Assembly: GCA_964401045.1 (NCBI GenBank)
Contig: CAYNXB010000038.1
Span: 1 to 24,867 of the forward strand
Reading direction: 5' to 3'
DNA: 24,867 nt
DNA from: CAYNXB01 sp964401045
Lineage (GTDB): Bacteria; Pseudomonadota; Alphaproteobacteria; Sphingomonadales; Sphingomonadaceae
In this document: piece after piece, positions 7,242 through 15,511 of the stretch
Layout: each line of letters starts with the position of its first letter
How positions within the stretch are numbered: position 1 is the first letter of the stretch
Translations under genes and position numbers: made by a program
Notes under the pieces: generated by a model
What the model was told of the DNA's origin: nothing
The model's database searches: none
Seen by the model: only the letters and a program-made list of their open reading frames with translations

Positions 7242-7943
7242 GTGGACGAGCTCGTCCATCGCGAGGTGCTCTCACCTAACTGCAATGAGCGCGCGCTGCC
7301 GGTGTCGATGGTGGTGTTGCACTACACCGGCATGCGCAGCGCCAACGAAGCACTGGCGCGGATGTGCGACGAGCAGGCTCAGGTTTCCGCGCATTACATG
7401 ATCGATGAGGACGGCACCGTCACCGCGCTGGTGCCTGAGGCGCAGCGGGCGTGGCACGCGGGCCGATCTTACTGGCGCGGGATCACCGACATCAATTCCG
7501 CGAGCATCGGGATCGAGCTGGTCAATCCCGGCCATGAGTTTGGCTACCGCCCGTTTCCACGCGCGCAGATGGAGGCGCTGCTGCCGCTGCTCGCCCAGAT
7601 CGTAAAGCGCCACGACATTCCGCGCGCCAACGTCGTCGGTCATTCGGACGTCGCGCCGGCGCGCAAGGAGGATCCGGGCGAGCTGTTCGACTGGGACCTG
7701 CTCGCCGAGCACCACCTGACGCTGCCGAAGCCCGCCGTCACCCTCGGCGATCCGTTCGAGAACGAGGGCGCGTTCTTCCTCGCTCTGGAACGATACGGCT
7801 ACGACATAACCGACGGCGAAGCGGCCGTGCGCGCGTTTCAGCGCCGCTGGCGGCCGGAACTGATCGATGGCCGGATCGACTTGCAGATCGGGGCGCTGCT
7901 GTTCGGACTGCTCTTGGATCGCGACGCCGGACGGACTAGGTAG
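7242..7943 (+). CDS. N-acetylmuramoyl-L-alanine amidase (AmpD/AmiD-like, Amidase_2)
   Basis: This zinc amidase cleaves the bond between N-acetylmuramic acid and L-alanine in peptidoglycan or its fragments. The protein has 233 residues. The zinc ligands are H27 (VLHYTGM), H134 (VVGHSDVAP) and D144 (KEDPG), with the conserved Glu in IGIELVNPGH. The C-terminal ~60 residues (GDPFENEGAFFLALERYGYDI, then AVRAFQRRWRP) form a peptidoglycan-binding-like helical domain. There is no signal peptide or lipobox, so it is probably cytoplasmic and acts in muropeptide recycling like AmpD, although the domain layout is closer to AmiD. The start is GTG 7242, 2 bp after the chpT stop, with aggggtaa serving as ribosome site. 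rnpB begins within about 6 bp of its stop. Confidence 0.88.
   Translation: MDELVHREVLSPNCNERALPVSMVVLHYTGMRSANEALARMCDEQAQVSAHYMIDEDGTVTALVPEAQRAWHAGRSYWRGITDINSASIGIELVNPGHEFGYRPFPRAQMEALLPLLAQIVKRHDIPRANVVGHSDVAPARKEDPGELFDWDLLAEHHLTLPKPAVTLGDPFENEGAFFLALERYGYDITDGEAAVRAFQRRWRPELIDGRIDLQIGALLFGLLLDRDAGRTR
7914..7942 (+). promoter_or_regulatory. Possible rnpB promoter inside amidase 3' end
   Basis: Because rnpB follows the amidase stop by only a few bases, its own promoter must sit in the amidase coding end. A candidate is ttggat (7914-7919), a 17-bp spacer, then taggta (7937-7942). That would start transcription near 7949, where the RNA's P1 helix begins. Both hexamers match the consensus only partly, so the spacing is the main support. 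Confidence 0.25.
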
Positions 7944-7948
7944 GCGCT

Positions 7949-8390
7949 GCCAGGGGGCCAGGCAGCCGCGTCGTTCGTGTGCTTCGGCGCAAAGAACGCC
8001 GAGGAAAGTCCGGGCTCCACGAAGTAAGGGTGGCGGGTAACGCCCGCCGGGTTGGAGATTTCGGTCTCCGGCTCAGGGAAAGTGCCACAGAGAGTATACC
8101 GCCGATGGCCCCTAGGGGCACAGGCAAGGGTGAAAGGGTGCGGCAAGAGCGCACCGGGGCCTTGGCAACAAGGTCCGCATGGCAAACCCCACCCGGAGCA
8201 AGGCCGAATAGGGATGCTGCGCCGACCCGATCGAAAGAGAGGGGGGCAGGGGAGTTTCGCCCCGAGGCATCCGGGTTGGCTGCTCGAGCGGTCCGGCAAC
8301 GGTCCGCCTAGATGAATGGCTGCCCTCGCGGGCCCGTCCGAAAGGATACCGCCCGCGAGACAGAACCCGGCTTACAGGCCCCCTGGCACC
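7949..8390 (+). ncRNA. rnpB: RNase P RNA, bacterial type A (alphaproteobacterial)
   Basis: This is the catalytic RNA of ribonuclease P, which trims tRNA 5' leaders. The terminal helix P1 is formed by gccagggggcc (7949-7959) pairing with ggccccctggc (8377-8387). The universally conserved P4 5' strand region gaggaaagtccgggctcc is at 8001-8018. Its 3' partner, acagaacccggcttac, begins at 8360. The core agggtgaaagggtgcgg with caagagcgcacc lies around 8127-8158. The length of about 440 nt suits alphaproteobacteria. Its 3' end abuts the stop codon of the convergent ugd gene, so transcripts must run into ugd antisense sequence before ending. The exact ends are estimated from P1. Confidence 0.96.
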
Positions 8391-9701
8391 TTAGGCGCGT
8401 CCGACGCTCACATAAGTGAACCCGGCGGCGCGCACCTCCTCGGGATCGTAGATGTTGCGCAAGTCGACCATCACAGGGGTCTTGGCGAGACTCCTGATCC
8501 GCTCGAGGTCGAGCGCGCGAAACGCGTCCCATTCGGTCACCAGCGCGATCGCGTCAGCGCCGTCGATCGCCGCGTAAGCGCTGTCGGTCATTATCACCTT
8601 GGGCATCAGCGGCCTGGCCAGTTCCATGCCCTCCGGGTCGTATGCCGCCACATTCACCCCGCCGTCGATCAGCGCCTGGGCAATCGCGATCGCCGGCGAA
8701 TCACGCATGTCGTCGGTGTTGGGCTTGAAGGTGAGGCCGAGCAGCGCGACCTTCTTGCCGCGCGCCGCCTCGACACCGCCGAGCGCCTCGATCACCTTTC
8801 GGCCCATTGCCCGCTTGCGGCTTTCGTTGACCTTGACCACCGCCTCCACGATCCGCGTCGGGCTGTCGTAATCCTCGGCGGTCTTGAGCAGCGCCAGCGT
8901 GTCCTTCGGGAAGCAACTGCCGCCGTAGCCGGGCCCGGCGTGGAGGAATTTGGACCCGATGCGGTTGTCGAGGCCGATTCCGCGGCTGACGTCCTGTACG
9001 TCCGCGCCGACCTTCTCGCACAGGTCGGCCATCTCGTTGATGAAGGTGATCTTGGTCGCGAGGAAGGCGTTGGCCGCGTACTTGATCAACTCCGCGCTGC
9101 GGCGGCTGGTGAACACGAGCGGCGCCTTGTTCAGGAACAGCGGGCGATAGACATCCTCCATCACCTCGCGGCCGTGCGGGTCCTCGGCGCCGACGACGAT
9201 GCGGTCTGGCCGCTTGAAGTCGCTGATCGCGGCGCCTTCGCGCAGGAACTCGGGGTTCGAGACCACCGCAAAGCCATTGGGCGCGCCGGCTTCCTGAAGG
9301 ATCCGTTCGACTTCGTCACCGGTGCCGACCGGGACGGTCGATTTTGTCACGACCACCGCAGGCCCCGTCAGGTTGCGGCCCACTTCGCGGGCGACTTCGT
9401 AGACGAACGACAAGTCCGCGTGACCGTCGCCACGACGTGAAGGCGTGCCGACGGCGATGAAGATCGCCGCCGCGCCGTCGATCGCGCTGGCGAGATCGGT
9501 CGAGAATTCCAGTCGCCCGGCCTTGACGTTGGCAGCGACCAGTTCGGCGAGGCCCGGCTCGTAGATCGGCATCACCCCGGCTTCGAGGCTGGCGATCTTG
9601 TCCGGGTCTTTGTCGATGCACACCACATCGTGCCCGAAGTCGGCGAAACACGCGCCCGACACCAGGCCGACATAGCCGGCTCCGACCATCGCTATCTTCA
9701 T
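8391..9701 (-). CDS. ugd: UDP-glucose 6-dehydrogenase
   Basis: This enzyme oxidises UDP-glucose to UDP-glucuronate with two NAD+, giving a precursor for acidic polysaccharides and glycolipids. The 436-residue protein has the N-terminal Rossmann motif GAGYVG (7-12), then STVPVGT and SNPEFLREG. The catalytic Cys is C263 in GYGGSCFPKD. The C-terminal NAD-binding half has GLTFKPNTDDMRDSP. In sphingomonads glucuronate is found in glycosphingolipids and sphingan-type polysaccharides, which would fit here. The ATG at 9701 overlaps the stop of the upstream phosphoesterase by 4 bp (ATGA), so the two are translationally coupled. Its stop touches the rnpB 3' end. Confidence 0.96.
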   Translation of the reverse strand: MKIAMVGAGYVGLVSGACFADFGHDVVCIDKDPDKIASLEAGVMPIYEPGLAELVAANVKAGRLEFSTDLASAIDGAAAIFIAVGTPSRRGDGHADLSFVYEVAREVGRNLTGPAVVVTKSTVPVGTGDEVERILQEAGAPNGFAVVSNPEFLREGAAISDFKRPDRIVVGAEDPHGREVMEDVYRPLFLNKAPLVFTSRRSAELIKYAANAFLATKITFINEMADLCEKVGADVQDVSRGIGLDNRIGSKFLHAGPGYGGSCFPKDTLALLKTAEDYDSPTRIVEAVVKVNESRKRAMGRKVIEALGGVEAARGKKVALLGLTFKPNTDDMRDSPAIAIAQALIDGGVNVAAYDPEGMELARPLMPKVIMTDSAYAAIDGADAIALVTEWDAFRALDLERIRSLAKTPVMVDLRNIYDPEEVRAAGFTYVSVGRA

Positions 9702-10501
9702 TCGGCTTCCCTCGACGAAACGGTGATCGCGCCATCCATATCCAGCGCTTCAAGAAACCTGCGTCCGGTGCCCTCCAGCACAAGCGCGGTCAAGCGGCCG
9801 CTATCATAGGCGCCCGTATCGATGCCGATGCGGTTTGCGCGCACGACCGGTCGACTGGCGATGGTGTGGCCATGCACGATCACGGGCCCGTGATCATCCG
9901 CGTGCGAGAGAAACGGCTCGCGAATCCAGCGTAAATCGGCGGTTTTTTGTTCCTCGATCGGAATGCCGGGCGCGATCCCGGCGTGGACGAACAGATAGTC
10001 GCCGATCGAGATCATGTCCTCGAACCGTGCGACGAATTCGATGTCTGCGATCGGTACAGCCTTGCGTGCGAGCTGTTGGATCTCAGGCAGGGTGGCCGAT
10101 GCGTAGGTCTTGAGGGGAATGCCATAGCTGAGCAGCGTCTCGCGCCCGCCGTGACGAAGGAACTGCCGGAGGACGTCGAGGTCGCCGAGCGCGCGCAGGA
10201 ACATCTCCTCATGATTGCCGAACAGGATGTGCAGCCGCCGCCGCTCGCTCCAGGTGCGGGCGGCGGCGATTACCCCGGCGCTGTCGGCGCCGCGATCCAC
10301 CAGGTCGCCCAGCAGGATGACGGTCGGCGCCAGCTCAGGCGTGGCGGCGATCTCGCGCTCGATCGCGTCGCGCAGCGCCTCGAACAGATCGAGGCGGCCA
10401 TGCACGTCGCCCACCGCAAAGATCCGCTCGCCATGAGGCACGGCGGGCAGCGCCCCACCGGGCGCTTCACGGAGCAACAGTTTGCGCAATGCCTGGATCA
10501 C
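9698..10501 (-). CDS. PPP-family metallophosphoesterase (serine/threonine phosphatase-like)
   Basis: This 267-residue calcineurin-like phosphoesterase of the PP1-like bacterial type has GDVHGRLDLF (31-40), GDLVDRG, GNHEE, FVHAGI and VHGHT, which together supply the two-metal active site. The likely substrates are phosphoproteins or small phosphoesters; none is indicated by sequence. The start is ambiguous. I use GTG 10501, which precedes VIQALRKLLL. An in-frame GTG at 10591 would add 30 residues of atypical composition. The gene overlaps ugd by 4 bp, so it may act in the same polysaccharide or lipid pathway, or the link may be only organisational. It is divergent from the porin at 10728. Confidence 0.85.
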   Translation of the reverse strand: MIQALRKLLLREAPGGALPAVPHGERIFAVGDVHGRLDLFEALRDAIEREIAATPELAPTVILLGDLVDRGADSAGVIAAARTWSERRRLHILFGNHEEMFLRALGDLDVLRQFLRHGGRETLLSYGIPLKTYASATLPEIQQLARKAVPIADIEFVARFEDMISIGDYLFVHAGIAPGIPIEEQKTADLRWIREPFLSHADDHGPVIVHGHTIASRPVVRANRIGIDTGAYDSGRLTALVLEGTGRRFLEALDMDGAITVSSREAE

Positions 10502-10727
10502 GCGGTGCCCATACCAATTCGAGCAATCAAAACCAGAATCCTTGCGTGCGAGGTGGTGCGCAAACGCCACATGCCCGTGCAAAACCGGCACATCGTTTGC
10601 GATCTACTTGTGCAGTGCAGCAGAAAAGCGCAACCAGCGCTTGTATCCGTACAGGCACGCCCAACCAACGAGGCAGCCGGCGGGTCCGCAGGTGGGACGA
10701 AGCGACAATCATTTAAGGAAGATTGAC
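10502..10727. promoter_or_regulatory. Divergent phosphoesterase/porin intergenic region
   Basis: This 226-bp gap should carry promoters for both genes. The porin has a clear Shine-Dalgarno, aagga at 10715-10719. A small palindrome, tgca-g-tgca, sits at 10611-10619 within ttgtgcagtgcagcag. TGC-N3-GCA sites of this shape are bound by PhaR-type regulators in other alphaproteobacteria, but that link is speculative. I see no convincing sigma-70 promoter and no sign of a coding gene. Confidence 0.35.
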
Positions 10728-11477
10728 ATGCTTACGTCCGTCCGCAGCCTTCTGGCTGCAAGTGCCCTTGCGGGTGCACTCTTCGCAGCGACTCCCGCTC
10801 TGGCGCAAGACGAAGAAGCATCTTCGTCGATCACCGTTAGCGGCAATGCAACGATCGTCACCGACTACCGTTTCCGCGGGTTGGGCCTGTCCGGCGGCGA
10901 TCCCGCGGTCCAGGGCGGCTTCACCGTCAGCCATGACAGCGGCCTCTATCTCGGCACCTGGGGATCTTCACTCGAGGATTCCCCGGTGTACGGCGAGATG
11001 GAACTCGACGTCTACGGCGGCTGGGCTGGCAACATCGCCGATGGTCTGGGGGCAGACGTTGGCTTCACGTACTATGCCTATCCGTCGAAGGATGCCGGCG
11101 CCGGCGCTTCCGATGTGATCGAGGCCTATGCCAAGCTGAAGCCATCGCTCGGCCCGGTCGGATTCACGTTCGCGGCATATTATGCGCCCGACCAGGATTC
11201 GCTCGGCGGCGGTGACAACATTTACCTGGCGGCCGACGCGGGCGTCGCCATTCCGAGCACTCCGATCTCGCTCAATGCGCACGCGGGCTATACCGATGGG
11301 TTCCTGACCTACACAGCCAACGGCAAGGCGTGGGACTATTCGATCGGCGCCACTGCCACGGTGCTTGGCAGCGTTACGATCGGCGTCAGTTACATCGGCG
11401 TCGAGGGACCGGGAGGCCCGCTGTGGGACGGCATTACCGACGACACGGTGGTCGGCACGCTGGGCGTCAGCTTCTGA
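10728..11477 (+). CDS. TorF-family putative outer-membrane porin
   Basis: This 249-residue outer-membrane protein starts with a signal peptide (residues 1-26, hydrophobic core, ATPALA cleavage before QDEEA). The mature part begins ITVSGNATIVTDYRFRGLGLSGGDPAVQGG, a pattern characteristic of the TorF/Gcw_chp family (TIGR02001). Alternating aromatic and small residues point to a beta-barrel, and the chain ends in Phe (TLGVSF), as expected for outer-membrane assembly. Such proteins are presumed porins for small solutes; the substrate is unknown. The ATG at 10728 is set by the aagga site and the signal peptide. It converges with the SIMPL gene across a hairpin. Confidence 0.9.
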   Translation: MLTSVRSLLAASALAGALFAATPALAQDEEASSSITVSGNATIVTDYRFRGLGLSGGDPAVQGGFTVSHDSGLYLGTWGSSLEDSPVYGEMELDVYGGWAGNIADGLGADVGFTYYAYPSKDAGAGASDVIEAYAKLKPSLGPVGFTFAAYYAPDQDSLGGGDNIYLAADAGVAIPSTPISLNAHAGYTDGFLTYTANGKAWDYSIGATATVLGSVTIGVSYIGVEGPGGPLWDGITDDTVVGTLGVSF

Positions 11478-11499
11478 TCGATTGATTCGACCAACACGA

Positions 11500-11525
11500 G
11501 GGCCCGCGGCGTCAGCTGCGGGCCC
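11500..11525. terminator. Hairpin between porin and SIMPL genes
   Basis: An 8-bp perfect stem (gggcccgc 11500-11507 with gcgggccc 11518-11525) is extended inward by a G-U and two more pairs. It lies 23 bp after the porin stop and 23 bp from the SIMPL stop. The flanks contain only scattered T residues (gttcggttg on the plus side), so it may be a weak intrinsic terminator for either strand. Confidence 0.5.
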
Positions 11526-11547
11526 GTTCGGTTGCCTGCCGCGCGGA

Positions 11548-12300
11548 TCAGCGCAAGTAGAAGTCGACCGTCGTAACCACGCGTACCTTCTTGAACGGCG
11601 AATCGGATACGCCCCAGCCGCCACCATCGCCGTCGCGTGCGGTGATCTCGAAGTAGCCCTGGGTCGCCTGCTTGATGCCGCCCACCCCGGTGCCGCTGTC
11701 CTTGGCGAACTGTTCGGCGGCGGCGCGCGCATCCTTGGTCGCTTCGGCGACCATTCCCGGCTTGATGCCGTTGAGCTTGGTGAAAGTGTAGGCCATGCCG
11801 CTGCCTTCCTCGAGCACCACGCCGCGGCGGACGAGCTCGAACTGCCGGCGCACGGCGCGTTCGGCGCGGGCGATGTCGTTGGTGCGCAGGCTGATCCGCT
11901 GGCGCACGGTGAAGGTCGGCACGCCGTCCTGGGTAAACTGGCTGACGTTGACCCCCGTGGGTTGCAGCGCATCGTCCGGGAAACCGAGCTCCTTGAAGAA
12001 CGCGCCGATCGATCTGGTGTCGCGGTCGACGCTCGCCTGCGCGGTGCCCAGATCGCCCGCAGTCGCCGAATAGGCGATCGTCCAGGTCGCCAGGTCCGCC
12101 TTGACATCGCGTTCGGCGAGGCCGCGCACCGTCACCGACCGATCGGCATCCTTCGCACGGACCAGGCCGTTGCCCAGCAGGTAACCGCCGGCAACCATTC
12201 CGATTGCGAGGACCGCAGCGGTGGAGAGGTACAATTGAGTCCTGCGCTCGCGCCAAAAACCGGTGGCGGGAATGGCATCGTCTTGGGTAGAGTCGGACAT
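11548..12300 (-). CDS. SIMPL-domain (DUF541) membrane-anchored protein
   Basis: This 250-residue protein has a short cytoplasmic N-terminus, one membrane helix (about 24-43, LYLSTAAVLAIGMVAGGYLL) and a large SIMPL domain outside. The domain opens with VTVRGLAERDVKADLATW and contains the repeated alpha/beta units typical of the family. SIMPL proteins are periplasmic or surface-exposed oligomers with poorly defined roles; YggE in E. coli is tied to oxidative stress. Here the uncleaved anchor, rather than a signal peptide, keeps it at the inner membrane. It stands alone between the porin (convergent) and glyoxalase (divergent). Confidence 0.87.
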   Translation of the reverse strand: MSDSTQDDAIPATGFWRERRTQLYLSTAAVLAIGMVAGGYLLGNGLVRAKDADRSVTVRGLAERDVKADLATWTIAYSATAGDLGTAQASVDRDTRSIGAFFKELGFPDDALQPTGVNVSQFTQDGVPTFTVRQRISLRTNDIARAERAVRRQFELVRRGVVLEEGSGMAYTFTKLNGIKPGMVAEATKDARAAAEQFAKDSGTGVGGIKQATQGYFEITARDGDGGGWGVSDSPFKKVRVVTTVDFYLR

Positions 12301-12390
12301 CGAAGGGCATCCTCATGGGCTGGGCGCGACCACGTGGCTCCTAGTTTTGCAGCGATGAACCGTGCTTGAATAGCGATGAATGGAGCCAAG

Positions 12391-12828
12391 ATGAAATACC
12401 TCCACAGTATGATCCGCGTCGCCGATCCGGACGCGACGGTCGGCTTCTTCAAGCTGCTCGGTCTCGAGGAAGTGCGGCGGATGGAGAGTGAGAAGGGCCG
12501 TTTCACCCTCATCTTCCTCGCTGCGCCGGGGCAGGCCGGCACAGCCGAAGTCGAGCTGACCTACAACTGGCCGCCCGAGGATGGCAGTCCGGCGGAGGAA
12601 TACGGCGGCGGGCGCAACTTCGGCCACCTCGCATACCAGGTGGATGACATCTATGCGACTTGCCAGCACCTGGCCGACAATGGCGTCACCATCCATCGCC
12701 CCCCGCGGGACGGGCACATGGCGTTCGTCAAATCGCCCGACGGCATTTCGGTCGAGTTGCTGCAGAAGGGTGGCAGCCTGCCGCCGCAGGAACCCTGGGC
12801 GAGCATGGAGAACACCGGGACCTGGTGA
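12391..12828 (+). CDS. gloA: Lactoylglutathione lyase (glyoxalase I)
   Basis: This enzyme isomerises the hemithioacetal of methylglyoxal and glutathione to S-lactoylglutathione in the cytoplasm. The protein has 145 residues in two VOC modules. The metal ligands align with E. coli GloA from memory: H5 (YLHSMIRV), E55 (AEVELTYNW), H79 (FGHLAYQV) and E122 (ISVELLQ). The length and lack of extra loops suggest the Ni2+-type bacterial enzyme. An in-frame ATG at 12376 would add five residues, but the ggag at 12382-12385 is properly spaced only for ATG 12391. Its TGA is immediately followed by the stop of the convergent nhaA. Confidence 0.93.
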   Translation: MKYLHSMIRVADPDATVGFFKLLGLEEVRRMESEKGRFTLIFLAAPGQAGTAEVELTYNWPPEDGSPAEEYGGGRNFGHLAYQVDDIYATCQHLADNGVTIHRPPRDGHMAFVKSPDGISVELLQKGGSLPPQEPWASMENTGTW

Positions 12829-13980
12829 TCAACGGCTCGCGAGCCGCAGGATCAGATACCCGAGCACCGCCGAGACGAGCGAGCCGCCGAGCACGCCGAT
12901 CTTCGCCTCCTCGACCAGCGCGGGGGCGAGTGGGAACGCGAGCGCGGCGATGAACAGGCTCATGGTGAAGCCGATGCCCGCAAGCACGCTCACGCCCCAG
13001 ATCTGCGCCCAGCTCGCGCCCTCGGGCCGTGTGGCAAAGCCGGTGCGGTCGGCGGCCGCGATGGCGGCGAAAATGCCGAGCTGCTTGCCGAGCACCAGCC
13101 CCGCGCCGATCGCCAACGGCAAGGGCGCGAGCACGCCGCCCCAGCCGAGGTCTGCAAGCGAAACCCCGGCATTGGCAAAACCGAACAGCGGCACCACGAG
13201 GTAGGCGTTCCAGCCCACCAGCCGGTGCTCGAGCCGTTCGAGCAGGCCGAGCGGCACCGTCAGCGCGGCAACCACCCCCGCGACCGTGGCGTGGACGCCG
13301 GAGTGAAGGACGCAGAACCACAGCGCCACCGCGCCGATCAGGTAGGGCCATGCGCGCTGGACCCCGCTCCGATTGAGCCCGACCAGCGCGGCGAACACCA
13401 CCAGCGCCGCGAGCAGCCAGATGGGTGTCAGCTCGGCAGTATAGGCCACCGCGATGATCGCCACCGCGCCAATGTCGTCGACCACCGCGACGGTGAGCAG
13501 GAACAGCCGCAGCGACGGCGGCACACGCCGTCCGAGCAGGCCGACAACGCCCATCGCAAAGGCGATGTCGGTCGCCGCCGGGATCGCCCAGCCGCGATGC
13601 AGCGCGGAATCGCTGCCCGCGACCGCGAGGTAGATGGCTGCCGGCGCCGCCATCCCTGCAATCGCCGCCAGCACCGGCAGGCGGCGCTGGCGCTCGCTCG
13701 CCAGTTCGCCCGCAACGATTTCGCGCTTCACCTCCAGCCCGACGACGAAGAAGAATACCGCCATCAGCGCGTCGTTGATCCACAGGTGCAGCGTGTCGAG
13801 CTTGGCCAGCGGGGTCCAGCCGAGGGTCGCATGGAACAGCCCGAAATATTCGTCCGCGAGCGGTGAATTGGCCAGCGCCAGCGCGGCGATAGCGATCGCG
13901 ATCAGCAGCACCCCGGCGAACGCGTCACCCACAAACAGCGCTTTCAGCGGACGGGCAACGGCGAGCGAACGGCGGATCAT
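12829..13980 (-). CDS. nhaA: Na+/H+ antiporter NhaA
   Basis: NhaA exchanges two protons for one Na+ at the inner membrane and supports pH and salt homeostasis. This 383-residue protein has about 12 hydrophobic segments. The transport residues are present: D168-D169 in VAVVDDIGAVAI and the T137-D138 in ATDIAFAMGVVG of the unwound helix. WINDALMAVFFFVVGLEVKREI and the late GIGFTMSLFIAALAF motif are also typical. The start ATG 13980 is favoured over ATG 14010 by a near-ideal Shine-Dalgarno. There is no NhaR-type regulator nearby. The stop is adjacent to the gloA stop with no spacer. Confidence 0.96.
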   Translation of the reverse strand: MIRRSLAVARPLKALFVGDAFAGVLLIAIAIAALALANSPLADEYFGLFHATLGWTPLAKLDTLHLWINDALMAVFFFVVGLEVKREIVAGELASERQRRLPVLAAIAGMAAPAAIYLAVAGSDSALHRGWAIPAATDIAFAMGVVGLLGRRVPPSLRLFLLTVAVVDDIGAVAIIAVAYTAELTPIWLLAALVVFAALVGLNRSGVQRAWPYLIGAVALWFCVLHSGVHATVAGVVAALTVPLGLLERLEHRLVGWNAYLVVPLFGFANAGVSLADLGWGGVLAPLPLAIGAGLVLGKQLGIFAAIAAADRTGFATRPEGASWAQIWGVSVLAGIGFTMSLFIAALAFPLAPALVEEAKIGVLGGSLVSAVLGYLILRLASR

Positions 13981-13986
13981 CCCGAA

Positions 13987-13993
13987 CCCTCCC
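13987..13993 (-). promoter_or_regulatory. Shine-Dalgarno that sets the nhaA start
   Basis: On the minus strand this reads gggaggg, six bases before ATG 13980. It lies inside the reading frame that would be used from ATG 14010, so the downstream ATG is the better start. Confidence 0.7.
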
Positions 13994-14043
13994 GAAAACG
14001 CACGTGCCATGCAAGCGAAACCCGCAAGGTCGTTGCGTGGCCG

Positions 14044-14051
14044 TTAACCAT
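14044..14051 (+). promoter_or_regulatory. CtrA-like half-site upstream of glycosyltransferase
   Basis: The octamer ttaaccat lies about 41 bp before the glycosyltransferase ATG. It equals the half-site of the CtrA consensus known from Caulobacter. There is no second TTAA at the canonical 7-bp spacing, so CtrA binding is only a possibility. Confidence 0.25.
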
Positions 14052-14092
14052 GTCATAGCCTCGCGCTTCGGGAATTTTCTGGGGGTGCGCCG

Positions 14093-15511
14093 ATGGGGCT
14101 CGGCGAGTTTACGGTGCTCGAATGGCTTGCGCTGGTCGAGCACGAGCTGTTGCTGTTCGCAGGCATCTTTTTCCTCATTGGCGGGCTCGACGAGCTGCTG
14201 GTCGATCTGGCGTGGCTGTGGCTGCGCCTGAGCGGCCGTGCGCCGACCGCCGAAATCGACCGTACGCGCGCCGGCAAGGCGGGCCTTGCCGGCGCCGCCG
14301 CCGTGCTGATCCCGGCCTGGCGCGAGGCCGAGGTGATCGGGACGACGATCGCTCACGCCCGCACTGCCTGGCCCCAGGCTGCGCTGCGCATCTACTGCGG
14401 CTGTTACGTCAACGACGCGGCGACCGTTGCGGCGGTGATTCGCGGTGCGGGGGGTGATCCGCGGGTGCGTCTTGTGGTGCTCGACCGGGTTGGCCCGACC
14501 ACCAAGGCCGATTGCCTCAACCGGTTGTACCAAGCGCTGCGCGCGGACGAGGAGCGGCTCGGCATCGAGACCCGCATGGTGGTGCTGCACGATGCTGAGG
14601 ACATGGTCGATCCGGCAGCGCTCGCGCTGCTCGATCACGCGCTGGGCAGTGAGCACGGCAAAGCCGATTACGTCCAGCTTCCCGTGCTGCCGATGCCGCA
14701 GCCCGCGTCGCGCTGGGTCGGCAGCCATTACTGCGAAGAATTTGCGGAAGCCCATGGCAAGGCGATGGTGGTGCGCGACGCGCTCGCCGCGGCGCTGCCG
14801 GCAGCCGGGGTCGGCTGTGCATTTGCGCGCGATATGCTCGATCGAATCGCGTGGGCCTACGGCACGCCGGGCGCGCCGTTCTCGCAGGAATGCCTTACCG
14901 AGGACTACGAGCTCGGCCTGCGGATCAAGGCGCTCGGCGGCCGCTCGCGTTTCCTGCGTGTGCGCGGCAGCGACCGCAGGCTGGTAGCGACCCGCGCGTG
15001 CTTTCCCGACCGGCTCGACGCGGCGGTGCGGCAGAAGACCCGTTGGATCCACGGAATCGCATTCCAGGCGTGGGACCGGCTCGGCTGGTCGGCCCATCCG
15101 GCGGAGCTGTGGATGCGGCTGCGCGACCGGCGGGGACCGCTCAACGCGCTCGTACTAACCGCAGCGTACCTGCTGTTGGCGATCACCGCTGTGCTCGCGG
15201 CGGGCGACGCGCTTGGCTACGGCAGGCCGTGGGTTGGCGGCCCGCTGGTCGATTTTCTGCTCGCGGCCAACCTGGTGAGCTTCATCTGGCGCGCGACGCT
15301 CCGCTTCGCGTTCACGGCGCGCGAATACGGGTGGCGCGAAGCGGGCTGGGCGGTGCTGCGCATTCCGCTGACCAATATCATCGCGATCGTCGCCGGCCGG
15401 CGCGCGTTGTTCGCCTACTTGCGCACTTTCGCCGGCCATGCGCCGCAATGGGACAAGACCGCTCACCATGCTCATCCGGCGGCGCTTGAAGTGCTTGAGC
15501 GGGCAGCGTGA
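14093..15511 (+). CDS. NfrB-like membrane glycosyltransferase (GT2 family)
   Basis: This 472-residue inner-membrane enzyme resembles the glycosyltransferase part of NfrB (phage N4 adsorption protein B), which helps make an exopolysaccharide in E. coli. One hydrophobic stretch (about 17-44) precedes the catalytic domain, which opens AAVLIPAWREAEVIG. The processive-type motifs are the DAED at 167-170, T269-E270-D271 in CLTEDYELGLRI, and Q314-K-T-R-W318. Three or more membrane segments follow (about 345-440). Full NfrB has a C-terminal MshEN c-di-GMP-binding domain; this protein stops without one. The ATG at 14093 follows gggggtg. Its stop overlaps the GTG of the barrel gene by 4 bp, so the two are almost surely translated together. 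The sugar substrate is unknown. Confidence 0.87.
   Translation: MGLGEFTVLEWLALVEHELLLFAGIFFLIGGLDELLVDLAWLWLRLSGRAPTAEIDRTRAGKAGLAGAAAVLIPAWREAEVIGTTIAHARTAWPQAALRIYCGCYVNDAATVAAVIRGAGGDPRVRLVVLDRVGPTTKADCLNRLYQALRADEERLGIETRMVVLHDAEDMVDPAALALLDHALGSEHGKADYVQLPVLPMPQPASRWVGSHYCEEFAEAHGKAMVVRDALAAALPAAGVGCAFARDMLDRIAWAYGTPGAPFSQECLTEDYELGLRIKALGGRSRFLRVRGSDRRLVATRACFPDRLDAAVRQKTRWIHGIAFQAWDRLGWSAHPAELWMRLRDRRGPLNALVLTAAYLLLAITAVLAAGDALGYGRPWVGGPLVDFLLAANLVSFIWRATLRFAFTAREYGWREAGWAVLRIPLTNIIAIVAGRRALFAYLRTFAGHAPQWDKTAHHAHPAALEVLERAA

Noticed and set aside
13225..13866. 213-codon open frame antisense to nhaA
   Set aside because: It is a charged, repetitive shadow of the NhaA membrane helices, with no ribosome site or family resemblance.
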